A stretch of 64,000 nt of DNA. It comes from Microcaldota archaeon. Its GTDB lineage: Archaea; Micrarchaeota; Micrarchaeia; Micrarchaeales; Micrarchaeaceae. Of this stretch, positions 37,078 to 46,946 are shown one piece after another. The stretch is from contig JAJZAJ010000001.1 in assembly GCA_021799475.1 (NCBI GenBank), positions 310,001-374,000 of the forward strand. The letters run 5' to 3'. The notes under the pieces were generated by a model. That model did not search any database and was not told where the DNA came from. It saw only the letters and a list, made by a program, of their open reading frames with translations. The translations under genes were made by a program, and so were the position numbers. Each line of letters starts with the position of its first letter. Position 1 is the stretch's first letter.

Positions 37078-37494
37078 ATGCCCATGATAAAAATCAAACG
37101 AGTATACGAAAAGGCAGATGTGAGAGATGGGGTACGTATACTTGTCGATAGGATGTGGCCCAGAGGGGTAAGAAGGAGCACACCAAACATCGATATATGG
37201 ATGAGGGATGTGGCACCGACCGATGAGCTTAGGAAATGGTTTAACCACGATCCAAGGAAATGGCTTTCTTTCAAGAAGAAGTACAAGATGGAACTGCATG
37301 GCGGCAAGACTTTCGAGGAACTTGCGGAATTCTGTGCGAGGAACGATCCTGTCACGCTGCTATACGCGACCAAAGATATAAAACACAACAATGCCGTCGT
37401 GCTGATATCGGAGCTTGATCGCGAGGTAAAAAAACTGAAGAAAAAGCTGCCGAGGGTACGCACGATACCAAACGCATCGGCATCTCTCTACTGA
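37078..37494 (+). CDS. DUF488 family protein
   Basis: IKIKRVYEKADVRDGVRILVDRMWPRGVRRSTPNIDIWMRDVAPTDELRKWF. Confidence 0.88.
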   Translation: MPMIKIKRVYEKADVRDGVRILVDRMWPRGVRRSTPNIDIWMRDVAPTDELRKWFNHDPRKWLSFKKKYKMELHGGKTFEELAEFCARNDPVTLLYATKDIKHNNAVVLISELDREVKKLKKKLPRVRTIPNASASLY

Positions 37495-37584
37495 TATGAT
37501 ATGCCGCAGCGACAAAGCGGCATTGGATTGAAAGCTTTTTAAACTAATTATGAGATATAGCATTAATTTCTACGGGTCTTACAA

Positions 37585-38493
37585 ATGGAGCCACAAGAGG
37601 CGTATAGGCAGATACTGAATGAGGTAAAGAAGAAAATATCCGGAAAGAGCGAAGTCATAGAGCTTATGGTAATAGCAATGGTCGCGAATGGCCATGTGCT
37701 TCTGGAAGGAGTTCCTGGAGTCGCAAAGACCACCATGACAAAGACCCTTGCCGATGCAGTAACCGCGCAGTTTTCAAGGATACAGGGAACGCCGGATCTC
37801 GAAATAAGGGATATAATAGGATACACGTATGTAGATGAGCACAACGAGCTGCAGCTGAAAAAAGGCCCGATATTCACAAATATATTGCTGATAGACGAGC
37901 TCAACAGGGCGCCTCCGAAGACAACGACCGCCCTGCTCGAGGCATTGGAGGAGCGGCAAGTTACCCTTGCCAACGATACCAGGAAGCTGATGAACCCGTT
38001 TATCGCATTCGCGACTCAGAATCCCTTGAATATAGAGGGTACTACCCCGCTGCCTAAAGTGCTGGCTGACAGGTTCCTTATGAGAATAGCCGTCACTTAT
38101 CCGACAATGGAAGAAGAAGAACAGATGCTGCGCATAAAAGAGAGGGATGAGCAGATCACTGTTTCAAAAGTGATAGATACGAAAGGGATACTGGAAATGC
38201 AGTCGAAACTTTCACAGATAAGCATGCCCGATTCAGTCGTCGAGTATATAGCAAAGATAGTTAATGCGACAAGGACAGACATACATGTAGTAATGGGAGC
38301 AAGCCCGAGAGCCGAGATAGCGTTCATGAGATGCGCCAAGGCCAAGGCACTTATCGAAGGGAAGAAGGAGGTAGCAATCGACGACATAAAGTTCCTGGCA
38401 AGGCCGGTGCTCAGCCACAGGATTGTAGTAAAATCGACCGGAGGCCTTGGCGTAAATGGAATAATAGACGGAATAGTCGCAACGGTCCGCTAG
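37585..38493 (+). CDS. MoxR-family AAA+ ATPase
   Basis: GHVLLEGVPGVAKTTMTKTLADAV, LLIDELNRAPPKTTTALLEALEERQVT, FATQNPLNIEGTTPLPKVLADRF. Confidence 0.93.
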   Translation: MEPQEAYRQILNEVKKKISGKSEVIELMVIAMVANGHVLLEGVPGVAKTTMTKTLADAVTAQFSRIQGTPDLEIRDIIGYTYVDEHNELQLKKGPIFTNILLIDELNRAPPKTTTALLEALEERQVTLANDTRKLMNPFIAFATQNPLNIEGTTPLPKVLADRFLMRIAVTYPTMEEEEQMLRIKERDEQITVSKVIDTKGILEMQSKLSQISMPDSVVEYIAKIVNATRTDIHVVMGASPRAEIAFMRCAKAKALIEGKKEVAIDDIKFLARPVLSHRIVVKSTGGLGVNGIIDGIVATVR

Positions 38494-38532
38494 TTTCTGC
38501 AAATGCGTTTACAAATATAGGTAAAAATTATC

Positions 38533-39009
38533 ATGATGAAATCACAATCCGCGCTTGAGTACCTGACGATGTATGGTTGGGCCATAATAATAATATCAGT
38601 GATAGTCGCAGCATTGTTCTCCCTTGGACTTTTCAACCCTGGTTCTCTGGTAAACACCTCATGTGTCTTCCCAGCGGATTTCAACTGCCTGAGCGCGGTT
38701 CTGACGGGCTCTAACGGCACTCTTGCCATCAACATACAGCAGGCACTGCCGTACAATATAAACATAACTGCATGGGGCTGCAACAACCAAGGCACATTCA
38801 CAAACATGGTAAAGACGCCGAGTGCGCTGGGTAACACCCTGCTTATACAGGGGAATACGACACTTAGCATGACCTGTTATACAAACAGCACCGCTGTCGA
38901 CATATCTCCAGGTCAGATATTCAAAGGATATGTGCTGATAAACTATACCAATTTGCAGACTGGGTTCCCCCATACTGTTGACGGGAGCCTGATAGCAAAG
39001 GCGACATGA
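38533..39009 (+). CDS. Short class III signal peptide (pilin-like) protein
   Basis: MMKSQSALEYLTMYGWAIIIISVIVAALFSLGLFNPGSLVNTSCVFPADFNCL. Confidence 0.82.
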   Translation: MMKSQSALEYLTMYGWAIIIISVIVAALFSLGLFNPGSLVNTSCVFPADFNCLSAVLTGSNGTLAINIQQALPYNINITAWGCNNQGTFTNMVKTPSALGNTLLIQGNTTLSMTCYTNSTAVDISPGQIFKGYVLINYTNLQTGFPHTVDGSLIAKAT

Positions 39010-39144
39010 GCAGCCTGCTTTCCGTCATTGAAATAGAAACAGAACGGTCCAATATGAAAGGCTGACTAATGCCTAAATAAGCCTTGAAGAAAGCAAGAAA
39101 ACCAAATAGCTTTTATAGTTTGGTTAACAATTCGGCATGATACT

Positions 39145-39996
39145 ATGGTATCAATGAAATCGCAGTCTGCGATGGAGTATCTGATGACGTACGGATGGGC
39201 GATACTCATCATCGCGGTGGTGTTGGGAGTGCTGTTCCAGTTGGGTGTTTTCTCCGGCAGCGCGCTGACGCCGAAGGCGGCTCCGGGTGCGTGCCAGGTG
39301 GTGCGGCTGGGAGGACAGGCGTCCCTTGAAGGAGAATGCCAGGGGCAGCTGCCGCAGTATGTGGCATACTTCAATGGTAACGGTCAGACAAGCTACATGG
39401 ATGTACCTAGTTCATCTTCCACTACCCTGCAAGGCAGTTTCACTTATATAGCATGGGTAGACCTGAACAAGACATCACAAGAGGCATATGAATTTGCCGG
39501 AGACCGCTCGAATTCTGCATTTACTCTGTATGTATATACTGACAGGACAGCTCCAGGTATACTGGCATCTGTTTTTGAGACAGGTCATATACAGGTGTTT
39601 TCTGGACAATATTCGTTCACCTTCGGCACATGGCATCAGATCGGAGAGGTGTTTAACGGAGTAACTGTCTCGGTAATACTTGATGGTCAGATCTTAGGTC
39701 CCGGTCCGGCGAATAGTATAAGTCCAAATTCCGGTGGACTGAACATAGACCAAAGATCCCTACACACTGGCAATATTGCCAATATGCAGCTTTACAACAC
39801 CTCATTGACAAGCAATGAAGTCTTAGCATTGTATAGGGAAGGTGTAGGCGGAGCCCCTATCAAGATACAGAACATTGATGGATGGTGGCCTCTCAACGGA
39901 AATGCGCAGGACTATTCCGGAAATAACGACAACGGTCAGATTGGCAGTGGTGTATCGTTCAACGGAACATGGCAGAGCGGGTATACGCCACCATAA
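39145..39996 (+). CDS. Class III signal peptide (pilin-like) protein with LamG-like core, copy D
   Basis: N-terminus through QLPQYV identical to copy B; SLTSNEVLALYREGVGGAPIKIQNIDGWWPLNGNAQDYSGNNDNGQ. Confidence 0.9.
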   Translation: MVSMKSQSAMEYLMTYGWAILIIAVVLGVLFQLGVFSGSALTPKAAPGACQVVRLGGQASLEGECQGQLPQYVAYFNGNGQTSYMDVPSSSSTTLQGSFTYIAWVDLNKTSQEAYEFAGDRSNSAFTLYVYTDRTAPGILASVFETGHIQVFSGQYSFTFGTWHQIGEVFNGVTVSVILDGQILGPGPANSISPNSGGLNIDQRSLHTGNIANMQLYNTSLTSNEVLALYREGVGGAPIKIQNIDGWWPLNGNAQDYSGNNDNGQIGSGVSFNGTWQSGYTPP

Positions 39997-40035
39997 CCCT
40001 TTTATTTGATTTTTACTATACCTTTCCGTGTTCTG

Positions 40036-41817
40036 ATGCTATTCAGGAGGCTTGGAGAATATTTCGAGAAGCTGGAAACGATGTCTTCCAGATTGCTAAT
40101 GGTTGAGGTACTCACCGAAATGTTCAAGGAGGCTAAGGCATCGGAGATTTCCAAGATAATATATATAACACAGGGGGTCCTTGCACCGCCTTTCGAGGGT
40201 ATAAAGTTCAATCTTGCCGAGAAGATAGCTGAGGAGTCTATTGCAATAGCTACCGGGCATTCAAAGGAAGATGTCAGCAAGGCATACAGGAAAAGCGGCG
40301 ACATGGGCATTACTGCGATGGAGCTGCAGGAGAAGAGCCGGCTAAAAAAAATGTCAAACAAAGAATTTACTGTGAGTGAGTTTTATGATGCGATGAGGAA
40401 GATAGCCGAGACGTCAGGAGCAGGAAGCAAAGACCATAAAATAAAGATGCTTGCCAACGTTATCGCCGCGTCTACCCCAACAGAGGCAAAATATGCGGTC
40501 AAATACCCACTAGACGAGCTTCGCATGGGGGTCGGAGATGCGACTGTGATGGAAGCCCTTGCAGCCGCATTCCTTGGGGATAGGAAGCTCAAAGAGAAGC
40601 TGGAGGTTGCATACAATCTATGCAGCGATCTCGGCTCTGTAGGAGAGGAGGTAGCCGAGCACGGCATCAAAGGCATAGAATCATTCAAGGTTTCACTGTT
40701 CAAGCCTATAAGGCCCGCCCTTGCGGAGAGGCTTCCCACTGCCGAGGAAATTATAGAAAAGATGGGAGGCTCCGCATCCGTGGAGCAAAAATATGACGGC
40801 TTCAGGTGTCAGATTCATAAGAAAAGCAATAAGGTAAGGATATTCTCGAGGAGGCTTGAGGACACAACAGAAATGTTTCCCGACCTGAGGGATGCGATGG
40901 TGAACGAGATCAGGGCAGAAGAGATTATCCTTGACGGCGAGGCACTGGCGTACAACGAGAAAACACAGCAGTTCCTGCCATTTCAGGAAACCATCCAGAG
41001 AAAAAGAAAACATAGGGTAGACGAGAAGGCACTGGAGATGCCGCTAAAGCTGTTCGCATTCGACATCATGTATCTAGAAGGAAAAAACCTGATGGACGAG
41101 CCTTACAAAAAGAGAAGGGAGCTGCTTGAAAAGGTGACATCGGCTTCAGATACGATAAGGCCTTCCACAAGGATAATCACAAGTTCTCCGAAAGAACTGG
41201 AGGAGTTTTTCCAGACTAGCATAGAAAACGGCCTTGAAGGAATAGTCGCAAAGGAGCAGAACGGCAAATATGTTGCAGGCGCAAGGAAGTTCGGATGGAT
41301 AAAAATGAAAAGGAGCTATAAAGGAGAGCTTGAGGATACGCTTGATCTTGTTATAATAGGATATTTCCTCGGCAAGGGGCAAAGGAGCGAGTTCAAGTTC
41401 GGCGGGCTGCTCTGCGCCGCATACAATGAAAAGAGGGACATGTTCGAATCAGTCTCAAGGATAGGCAGCGGATTTTCTGAGGCGCAGATGGTGGAGCTGA
41501 AAAGGGCATTGGACAAAATAATAGTGAAGTCCAGGCCTGCAAGGGTCGACAGCATAGTCGAACCGGATTTCTGGGTTATTCCAAAGTATGTGGTCACGAT
41601 AAAAGCCGATGAGATAACTAAAAGCCCGATGCACACATGCGGCAAGGGGCTGCAGAAGGATGGGACGGAAGCCGGTTATGCATTAAGATTCCCGAGGTTG
41701 GTGGGCAACGAGGCTATAAGGAGCGATAAGAGTATTGAAGATGCGACAACGACTGAAGAGGTAATAGAAATGTATAATCAGCAGAGGAAGGTCAGCATCG
41801 GGAAGGAGCAAGAATGA
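40036..41817 (+). CDS. lig: ATP-dependent DNA ligase
   Basis: EQKYDGFRCQIHK (motif I), ILDGEALAY, FAFDIMYLEGKNL, EGIVAK, WIKMKRSY. Confidence 0.95.
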   Translation: MLFRRLGEYFEKLETMSSRLLMVEVLTEMFKEAKASEISKIIYITQGVLAPPFEGIKFNLAEKIAEESIAIATGHSKEDVSKAYRKSGDMGITAMELQEKSRLKKMSNKEFTVSEFYDAMRKIAETSGAGSKDHKIKMLANVIAASTPTEAKYAVKYPLDELRMGVGDATVMEALAAAFLGDRKLKEKLEVAYNLCSDLGSVGEEVAEHGIKGIESFKVSLFKPIRPALAERLPTAEEIIEKMGGSASVEQKYDGFRCQIHKKSNKVRIFSRRLEDTTEMFPDLRDAMVNEIRAEEIILDGEALAYNEKTQQFLPFQETIQRKRKHRVDEKALEMPLKLFAFDIMYLEGKNLMDEPYKKRRELLEKVTSASDTIRPSTRIITSSPKELEEFFQTSIENGLEGIVAKEQNGKYVAGARKFGWIKMKRSYKGELEDTLDLVIIGYFLGKGQRSEFKFGGLLCAAYNEKRDMFESVSRIGSGFSEAQMVELKRALDKIIVKSRPARVDSIVEPDFWVIPKYVVTIKADEITKSPMHTCGKGLQKDGTEAGYALRFPRLVGNEAIRSDKSIEDATTTEEVIEMYNQQRKVSIGKEQE

Positions 41818-41855
41818 CAGGATAACAGAATGACAGGATAACAGGACAACATGAA

Positions 41856-42830
41856 TCACATAATAAGATATACGGCGTAAAGTGATACCATAGCAAGCGC
41901 AATTGTAAAGTTATCGTCAAGCCTGCTATCAACGCTTTCCAGAAGGGCCAGGAGCGCGCCGAACATAATCGAATAGTAACCGACAAGAGGGTAGCCTATA
42001 AGCGCAACCGCGGCAAAGAACGCGATGGTTCCGCTCACCGTCTTCCTTTTATTGTAGAACAGCTTTATCCCGTCAAAATTCTTCCCGACTATCGTAGCGA
42101 GAGAGTCCGCGATGAAGAGCGCAGCAATTCCTATCATTATGAAGTGTGCATCATGCACGAATCCGACTATTATTGCGGTGCCTATTGCAAGGTAGATGGC
42201 TCCTATGCCGAACAGCGCATCCGGTCTTTCAAGCGTGCTGAGCGCCTTGTATAATATGTTATGCTTCCTGCCTAGGAGAAGCCCTCCGCTTATGTATCCC
42301 GCGAATATCAGTATAAGGATAGAGTATGCCGCGGTGAAGACGTCAAGATAATAAAACAGCAGGAGCAGAATGACCCCCATCATTATCTGCACAATATCCC
42401 TCCTGACTTCAATCGCCTTATTCTCCCTGGAATGGTTGGCGAGCCCAGTGCTGCCTGCATTCGGAATTCCATACAGCGTGCCTACCGCGAATGCCTGTAT
42501 GAACGGAAAGAGCATCTCCCCGCTGAAGTGTATCGCATAGACAAATTCTGCGACAAGCAGCACCAGGGTCCCTACAAAAGCCCATCTATTCATCACGAAA
42601 TATGAAGGAAGCAGTGGTAGGAGCACCGCAAAACTGCCTATCATAAAGAAGTAGGGTACTCCGGGCACTTCGTTGAGTATTACCGCTATACCAATCATGG
42701 TAATCGCGCTCAGCACAACGGGGTATGTCCTTTCCAAAAATCTTTTTGCGGAATGCAGCCTAAAGTAGTAAAGAACGGAAACAAGGTCTAATAAGAGAAA
42801 AACTGATACGACTATAAGATTTATCGGCAT
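41856..42830 (-). CDS. Polytopic membrane protein, dolichol/phytol-kinase (CTP kinase)-like
   Basis: About 9-10 TM; FIADSLATIVGKNFDGIKLFYNKRKTVSGTIAFF resembles the GDSLA.LVG..K.....KT.EGS motif. Confidence 0.65.
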   Translation of the reverse strand: MPINLIVVSVFLLLDLVSVLYYFRLHSAKRFLERTYPVVLSAITMIGIAVILNEVPGVPYFFMIGSFAVLLPLLPSYFVMNRWAFVGTLVLLVAEFVYAIHFSGEMLFPFIQAFAVGTLYGIPNAGSTGLANHSRENKAIEVRRDIVQIMMGVILLLLFYYLDVFTAAYSILILIFAGYISGGLLLGRKHNILYKALSTLERPDALFGIGAIYLAIGTAIIVGFVHDAHFIMIGIAALFIADSLATIVGKNFDGIKLFYNKRKTVSGTIAFFAAVALIGYPLVGYYSIMFGALLALLESVDSRLDDNFTIALAMVSLYAVYLIM

Positions 42831-42839
42831 CCAACCGCC

Positions 42840-44144
42840 TTATGGCGAGATCCTGTTTATCAGCCTCGGGAAAGGTATTGCATCCCTTATGTGATCAAGG
42901 TTCAGCAGCCATTTCAGCACCCTCTCAACTCCCATCCCGAAGCCCGCATGCGGCACCGAACCGTACTTTCGCAGGTCCAGGTACCATCCATAGTTTTCTA
43001 TGTTAAGATGGACCTCTTTCATACGCTCCATCAGCTCATCAAGCTTCCATATCCTCTCACTGCTTCCGATTATCTCGCCGTGCCCGTGCGGCGCCTGCAT
43101 GTCTGCACACAGCACGGTTCTGTCATCCTTCGGGTTGACCGGCATGTAGAAGGCCTTCATCTCCTTCGGCCAGTTGTATATAAAGACGGGCTTCTCCTCA
43201 TCTTCGGTAAATATCTTCTCCTCGTCTGCGCCGAAGTCGTCCCCCCACTTCATTTTTACTCCTTTCTCGTTCATTATCTGTATTGCTTTCTCGTAGCTTA
43301 TCCTTTTGAAAGGCGGCCTTATTTTCAGAAGGCTCTCCTTATTTATGCTGAAATGCTCCAGTATATCTTCATTGTTTTTTGCTAGCGAGTTGGCGATATA
43401 ACTTACCAGCTTCTCCTGCAGCTTCATGTTCATCACGTTGTTGTAATACGCCATCTCCGGCTCCAGATGCCAGTATTCGGTAAGATGCTTAGTCGTCCTG
43501 CTCTTTTCCGCCCTGTACGACGGCGCGAAAGAGTACACCTTTTCAAGAGAGGTTATCATTGCCTCGGCATAGAGCTGCGACGATTCCGTAAGGTAAGCCT
43601 TCTGCCCGAAATAGTCGACCTCGAACATGCTTGCCCCTGTCTCGCCTCCTGATTTCGTAAGCAGCGGCGGAGTTATCTCGTAGAAGCCCTGCCTGTCGAG
43701 GAATTTCCTGACATAGCGGAAGAGATATGCTCTGGCTTCCATTGCCTTTATCATCTTTTGGCTTCTCAGCCACAGATGTCTGACATCAAGCAGGAACTCG
43801 GGGCTCTGGTATTCCGTGATAGGGAACTGCTCGCCGCTGTGCACTATAGAAACGCTTTTCACATCCATCTCTACGCCATGGGGCGCCCTCTCGTCTTTCC
43901 TGACAGACCCTGACACAATGATGCTAGATTCAAGATATGCCTTGTCGAGAGCCTCCCACTCTTTCTCGCTTACCTTGCTCTTATCCACAACGCACTGTAT
44001 CGTATCGGTCCTGTCCCTGACGACTATGAACGATTTGCCTCCAGAGCTCCTCTTCCTGTATATCCATCCTTTTATCGTTATCCCTTTGCCCTCAGAGCCT
44101 ATCGCCTCGGAAACCGGAATTCCTTTCTTGTAATAATCGCGCAT
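42840..44144 (-). CDS. asnS: Asparaginyl-tRNA synthetase (class IIb)
   Basis: GWIYRKRSSGGKSFIVVRDRTDTIQCVV, TPPLLTKSGGETGASMFEVDYFGQKAYLTESSQLYAEAMI, HAGFGMGVERVLKWLL. Confidence 0.9.
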   Translation of the reverse strand: MRDYYKKGIPVSEAIGSEGKGITIKGWIYRKRSSGGKSFIVVRDRTDTIQCVVDKSKVSEKEWEALDKAYLESSIIVSGSVRKDERAPHGVEMDVKSVSIVHSGEQFPITEYQSPEFLLDVRHLWLRSQKMIKAMEARAYLFRYVRKFLDRQGFYEITPPLLTKSGGETGASMFEVDYFGQKAYLTESSQLYAEAMITSLEKVYSFAPSYRAEKSRTTKHLTEYWHLEPEMAYYNNVMNMKLQEKLVSYIANSLAKNNEDILEHFSINKESLLKIRPPFKRISYEKAIQIMNEKGVKMKWGDDFGADEEKIFTEDEEKPVFIYNWPKEMKAFYMPVNPKDDRTVLCADMQAPHGHGEIIGSSERIWKLDELMERMKEVHLNIENYGWYLDLRKYGSVPHAGFGMGVERVLKWLLNLDHIRDAIPFPRLINRISP

Positions 44145-44159
44145 CAGATCACGAAGATA

Positions 44160-46007
44160 TCAGACAATCGTTATAAGCCATGCGGCAATCACGAAACCGA
44201 TAACTATCAAAAGGGGCACGACGACCCTTGCAAGCATGAACACCGAACCCACTACTGCATTCATCTTTTCCCTTACGTTGGCTCCCCAGATGGCGAAGTT
44301 CCTGATTACCTTTCTGCTGTGATAGATTCTTACTGCTTCTGTATTTAAAACCGCTGTCTCAACCGCCTTGTCCACAAATGGCAGCAGTCTCTCGATGTCC
44401 GTGTATCTGCCAAGCACGTTGCTTGCTGTCCTGTCGAGCGCATTGACAAAATGCGTATCTGTAGTATATACCTCCGCGCTTATCGAATATTTCCTTTTTA
44501 TGTGGTCTATTATCCCATTGCGCATAGATGGCATCATATTATTCGCGTTGAACATTACCATGGCGTGCCTGAATCCGTTGTATTTGAACAGGACTACATT
44601 TATATTTCCCGGAGCGAGGTCTTTCGGAGAGCCGAGCTCATTGTAAGGATTGGAGAACCCGAACCCGATTTTCTGGTGCCTGCTCCTATGTCTGACCTTA
44701 AGCGATTTTATCGCTTCTACATAGTCCTTCATGTAGGTGCCGTCCGGCTGCACCCCCATAAGCTCTTTTTTCGAAGCGGTCTCGTATCTGGAGTTGTGCG
44801 CGTCTATAAGCATGTGCTGTTTCCCATCGTGCTCCAGCAGCCTCTTCAGCAGCATTCCGGCTTCAGGAGCCACGTCTTCCGTCACTTTAGGCGCCCTGCT
44901 AAGTGTGGTAAAGCACAGGTTTCCTACAGATATGCAGCTGACTCTTGCGCCGTTGCAACTCCCCTCTGAATGCAAAGCGCCTTTGCCTTTGACTAACGTA
45001 TTTTCATGCACCGAAGAGTCGAGCGCAGATCTCAGCTCCGATATCTGCGTATCTAAAAGAGGGTTCATGTCCTCGTTCAGCGTAGGGTGCATGATTACGC
45101 CAGGCACTCCGTATTTTTTCCATATATGCCTTTCAAGGACGTACGGGAAATTGCTGCCGCCTATAGTGCCGGCTGGTCCGTAATGGACCCACGGCGAGAA
45201 TATAATTCCCTTGGTCCTTCCATCCAGGTTTTTCACTACCACTGTATCTGCATCAATGTCCTGCCGTGTACCGAACCTGCCCGTCTTACTTCCTTCGAAC
45301 GTCGCATCGATATTGAAGAGCCAGCTCTGCACCATCTGCGAGAAAAATGCTATGCCGTCTATGCCTATCCCTTTCTTTATCGGGTTATCAAAGATAAACA
45401 GTATCAGGTAGCTGATGGCTATGAATATCGCTATGCTGGCATAGAGCTTTATCAGCAGGACATTAACCGGTATGGAAAAATTTAGAAGGAATCCGCTTGT
45501 CGGGGCGAAAAGCAGCAGGTTTATCGATGGCTGCAGCAGGGCGTACAGCGAAGCGCTTTTCCTCCTCCCGAGCGCTATCTTGCTTACCATGAACCACCAT
45601 GCGAATACGCTAGCGTCACCGAGAAGAGATACAAGGACAAACAGCGCCTGGCTGGATGTAACCGCGTAGACCGCTCCTCCAAGGGCGAAGAATATGCCAT
45701 ATATCCCGTTGGCAACCATCGCGAATGCTATTACGTGTTTTATTCTTGCAATGCGCTTCAGGAGCTTTATCGTCAGTACGGTTATCAGCGTCGGCATCAT
45801 GAAGAGCAGCAGCCCGGCAAATGCTCCTTTTATGAGCACATCAGGCAAAAGTCTTCCCAGTAACGGGTAATCCATAAGGGCTACTGAAGAGATTCCGATA
45901 CCTATGCTGAATAGGGACAGGATAGCAAACAGCCACTTAGAGCTCGGAAGCTGCCTGCTGAAAAAACCCAGCCTGTTTTCTAAACCATCATCGCGCTTAA
46001 CAGCCAT
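44160..46007 (-). CDS. DUF2070-like archaeal membrane protein
   Basis: 615 aa, about 7 N-terminal TM, soluble IIFSPWVHYGPAGTIGGSNFPYVLE / HMLIDAHNS region, C-terminal TM. Confidence 0.75.
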   Translation of the reverse strand: MAVKRDDGLENRLGFFSRQLPSSKWLFAILSLFSIGIGISSVALMDYPLLGRLLPDVLIKGAFAGLLLFMMPTLITVLTIKLLKRIARIKHVIAFAMVANGIYGIFFALGGAVYAVTSSQALFVLVSLLGDASVFAWWFMVSKIALGRRKSASLYALLQPSINLLLFAPTSGFLLNFSIPVNVLLIKLYASIAIFIAISYLILFIFDNPIKKGIGIDGIAFFSQMVQSWLFNIDATFEGSKTGRFGTRQDIDADTVVVKNLDGRTKGIIFSPWVHYGPAGTIGGSNFPYVLERHIWKKYGVPGVIMHPTLNEDMNPLLDTQISELRSALDSSVHENTLVKGKGALHSEGSCNGARVSCISVGNLCFTTLSRAPKVTEDVAPEAGMLLKRLLEHDGKQHMLIDAHNSRYETASKKELMGVQPDGTYMKDYVEAIKSLKVRHRSRHQKIGFGFSNPYNELGSPKDLAPGNINVVLFKYNGFRHAMVMFNANNMMPSMRNGIIDHIKRKYSISAEVYTTDTHFVNALDRTASNVLGRYTDIERLLPFVDKAVETAVLNTEAVRIYHSRKVIRNFAIWGANVREKMNAVVGSVFMLARVVVPLLIVIGFVIAAWLITIV

Positions 46008-46037
46008 CGAAAAACCAAGGGCGGTTGCCTCTTCTGT

Positions 46038-46748
46038 TTACTTTCCAAACCTCCTCTGCCTGCTGGAGAAGGTCTTTATCGCCTTGTCAAAGTCCTTTTT
46101 CCTGAAATCAGGCCAGTATCTGTCGCTGAAATAGAGCTCTGAATATGCGGCCTGCCACGGCAGGAGCCCGGAGAGCCTCTGCTCTCCCGACGTCCTTATT
46201 ATCATGTCTACATCCGGCAGCATAGCAGTCCTAAGATTTCTTTCTACAAATTTCTCATCTATCAGTACGCCTCTCTTCTTAGACTCCTTCGCTATCTGCC
46301 TGGCAGAATATACCAGATCGTCCCTGCCGCCGTAATTAATCAGCAGGTTTATCGTGTAGTCGCCGTATCCTCTGGTCTTCCTCTCTATATCCATGAGAGC
46401 ATCCCTGAGCTTTGCAGGGAGCACCGAGAGGTTGCCTATTATCCTTAGCTTTATTCCGTTCTCGTAGAGCATCTTCCTTAAGCTTTCATCCCGCGCCGCC
46501 TTTATATAAAGGTTGAACAGGGCTTTGAGCTCTATGGTAGGCCTGTTGCTGAGATTTTCCGTAGAGAGTCCCCAGACCGTTATCATCTTTATACCTCTAT
46601 CTTTAGACCATCTCGCGAACTCCACGAACTTCTTTATTCCAGAGCTATGTCCCCTGAATATCTCGAGACCATGGGTCTTTGCCCACCTCCTATTTCCATC
46701 AGGAATCAGCGCAAGATGCTTTGGCACTATAAGGTCCTTCTCGTTTGT
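46038..46748 (-). CDS. uppS: Cis-prenyltransferase (undecaprenyl/polyprenyl diphosphate synthase)
   Basis: HLALIPDGNRRWAKTHG, GIKMITVWGLSTENLSNRP, NYGGRDDLVYSARQIA, DVDMIIRTSGEQRLSGLLPWQAAYSELYF. Confidence 0.94.
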   Translation of the reverse strand, partial: TNEKDLIVPKHLALIPDGNRRWAKTHGLEIFRGHSSGIKKFVEFARWSKDRGIKMITVWGLSTENLSNRPTIELKALFNLYIKAARDESLRKMLYENGIKLRIIGNLSVLPAKLRDALMDIERKTRGYGDYTINLLINYGGRDDLVYSARQIAKESKKRGVLIDEKFVERNLRTAMLPDVDMIIRTSGEQRLSGLLPWQAAYSELYFSDRYWPDFRKKDFDKAIKTFSSRQRRFGK

Positions 46749-46946
46749 CATGCAATTCGCCGCCGGCTTTTGCCGGTGAAAACGCATTACTTATTAAAAA
46801 AGCAGCTTAAAAGCTTTATCGTTCCGGCCTATTTGCATGAGATGCTGCTGCATGCGGCGGCGCAAGCCGGAAAATCAAAAACTATATATTTGGGAACACA
46901 CAATAATAGTATGCGTATGCGCATGATCCTTTCCTGGTAGTTATGC

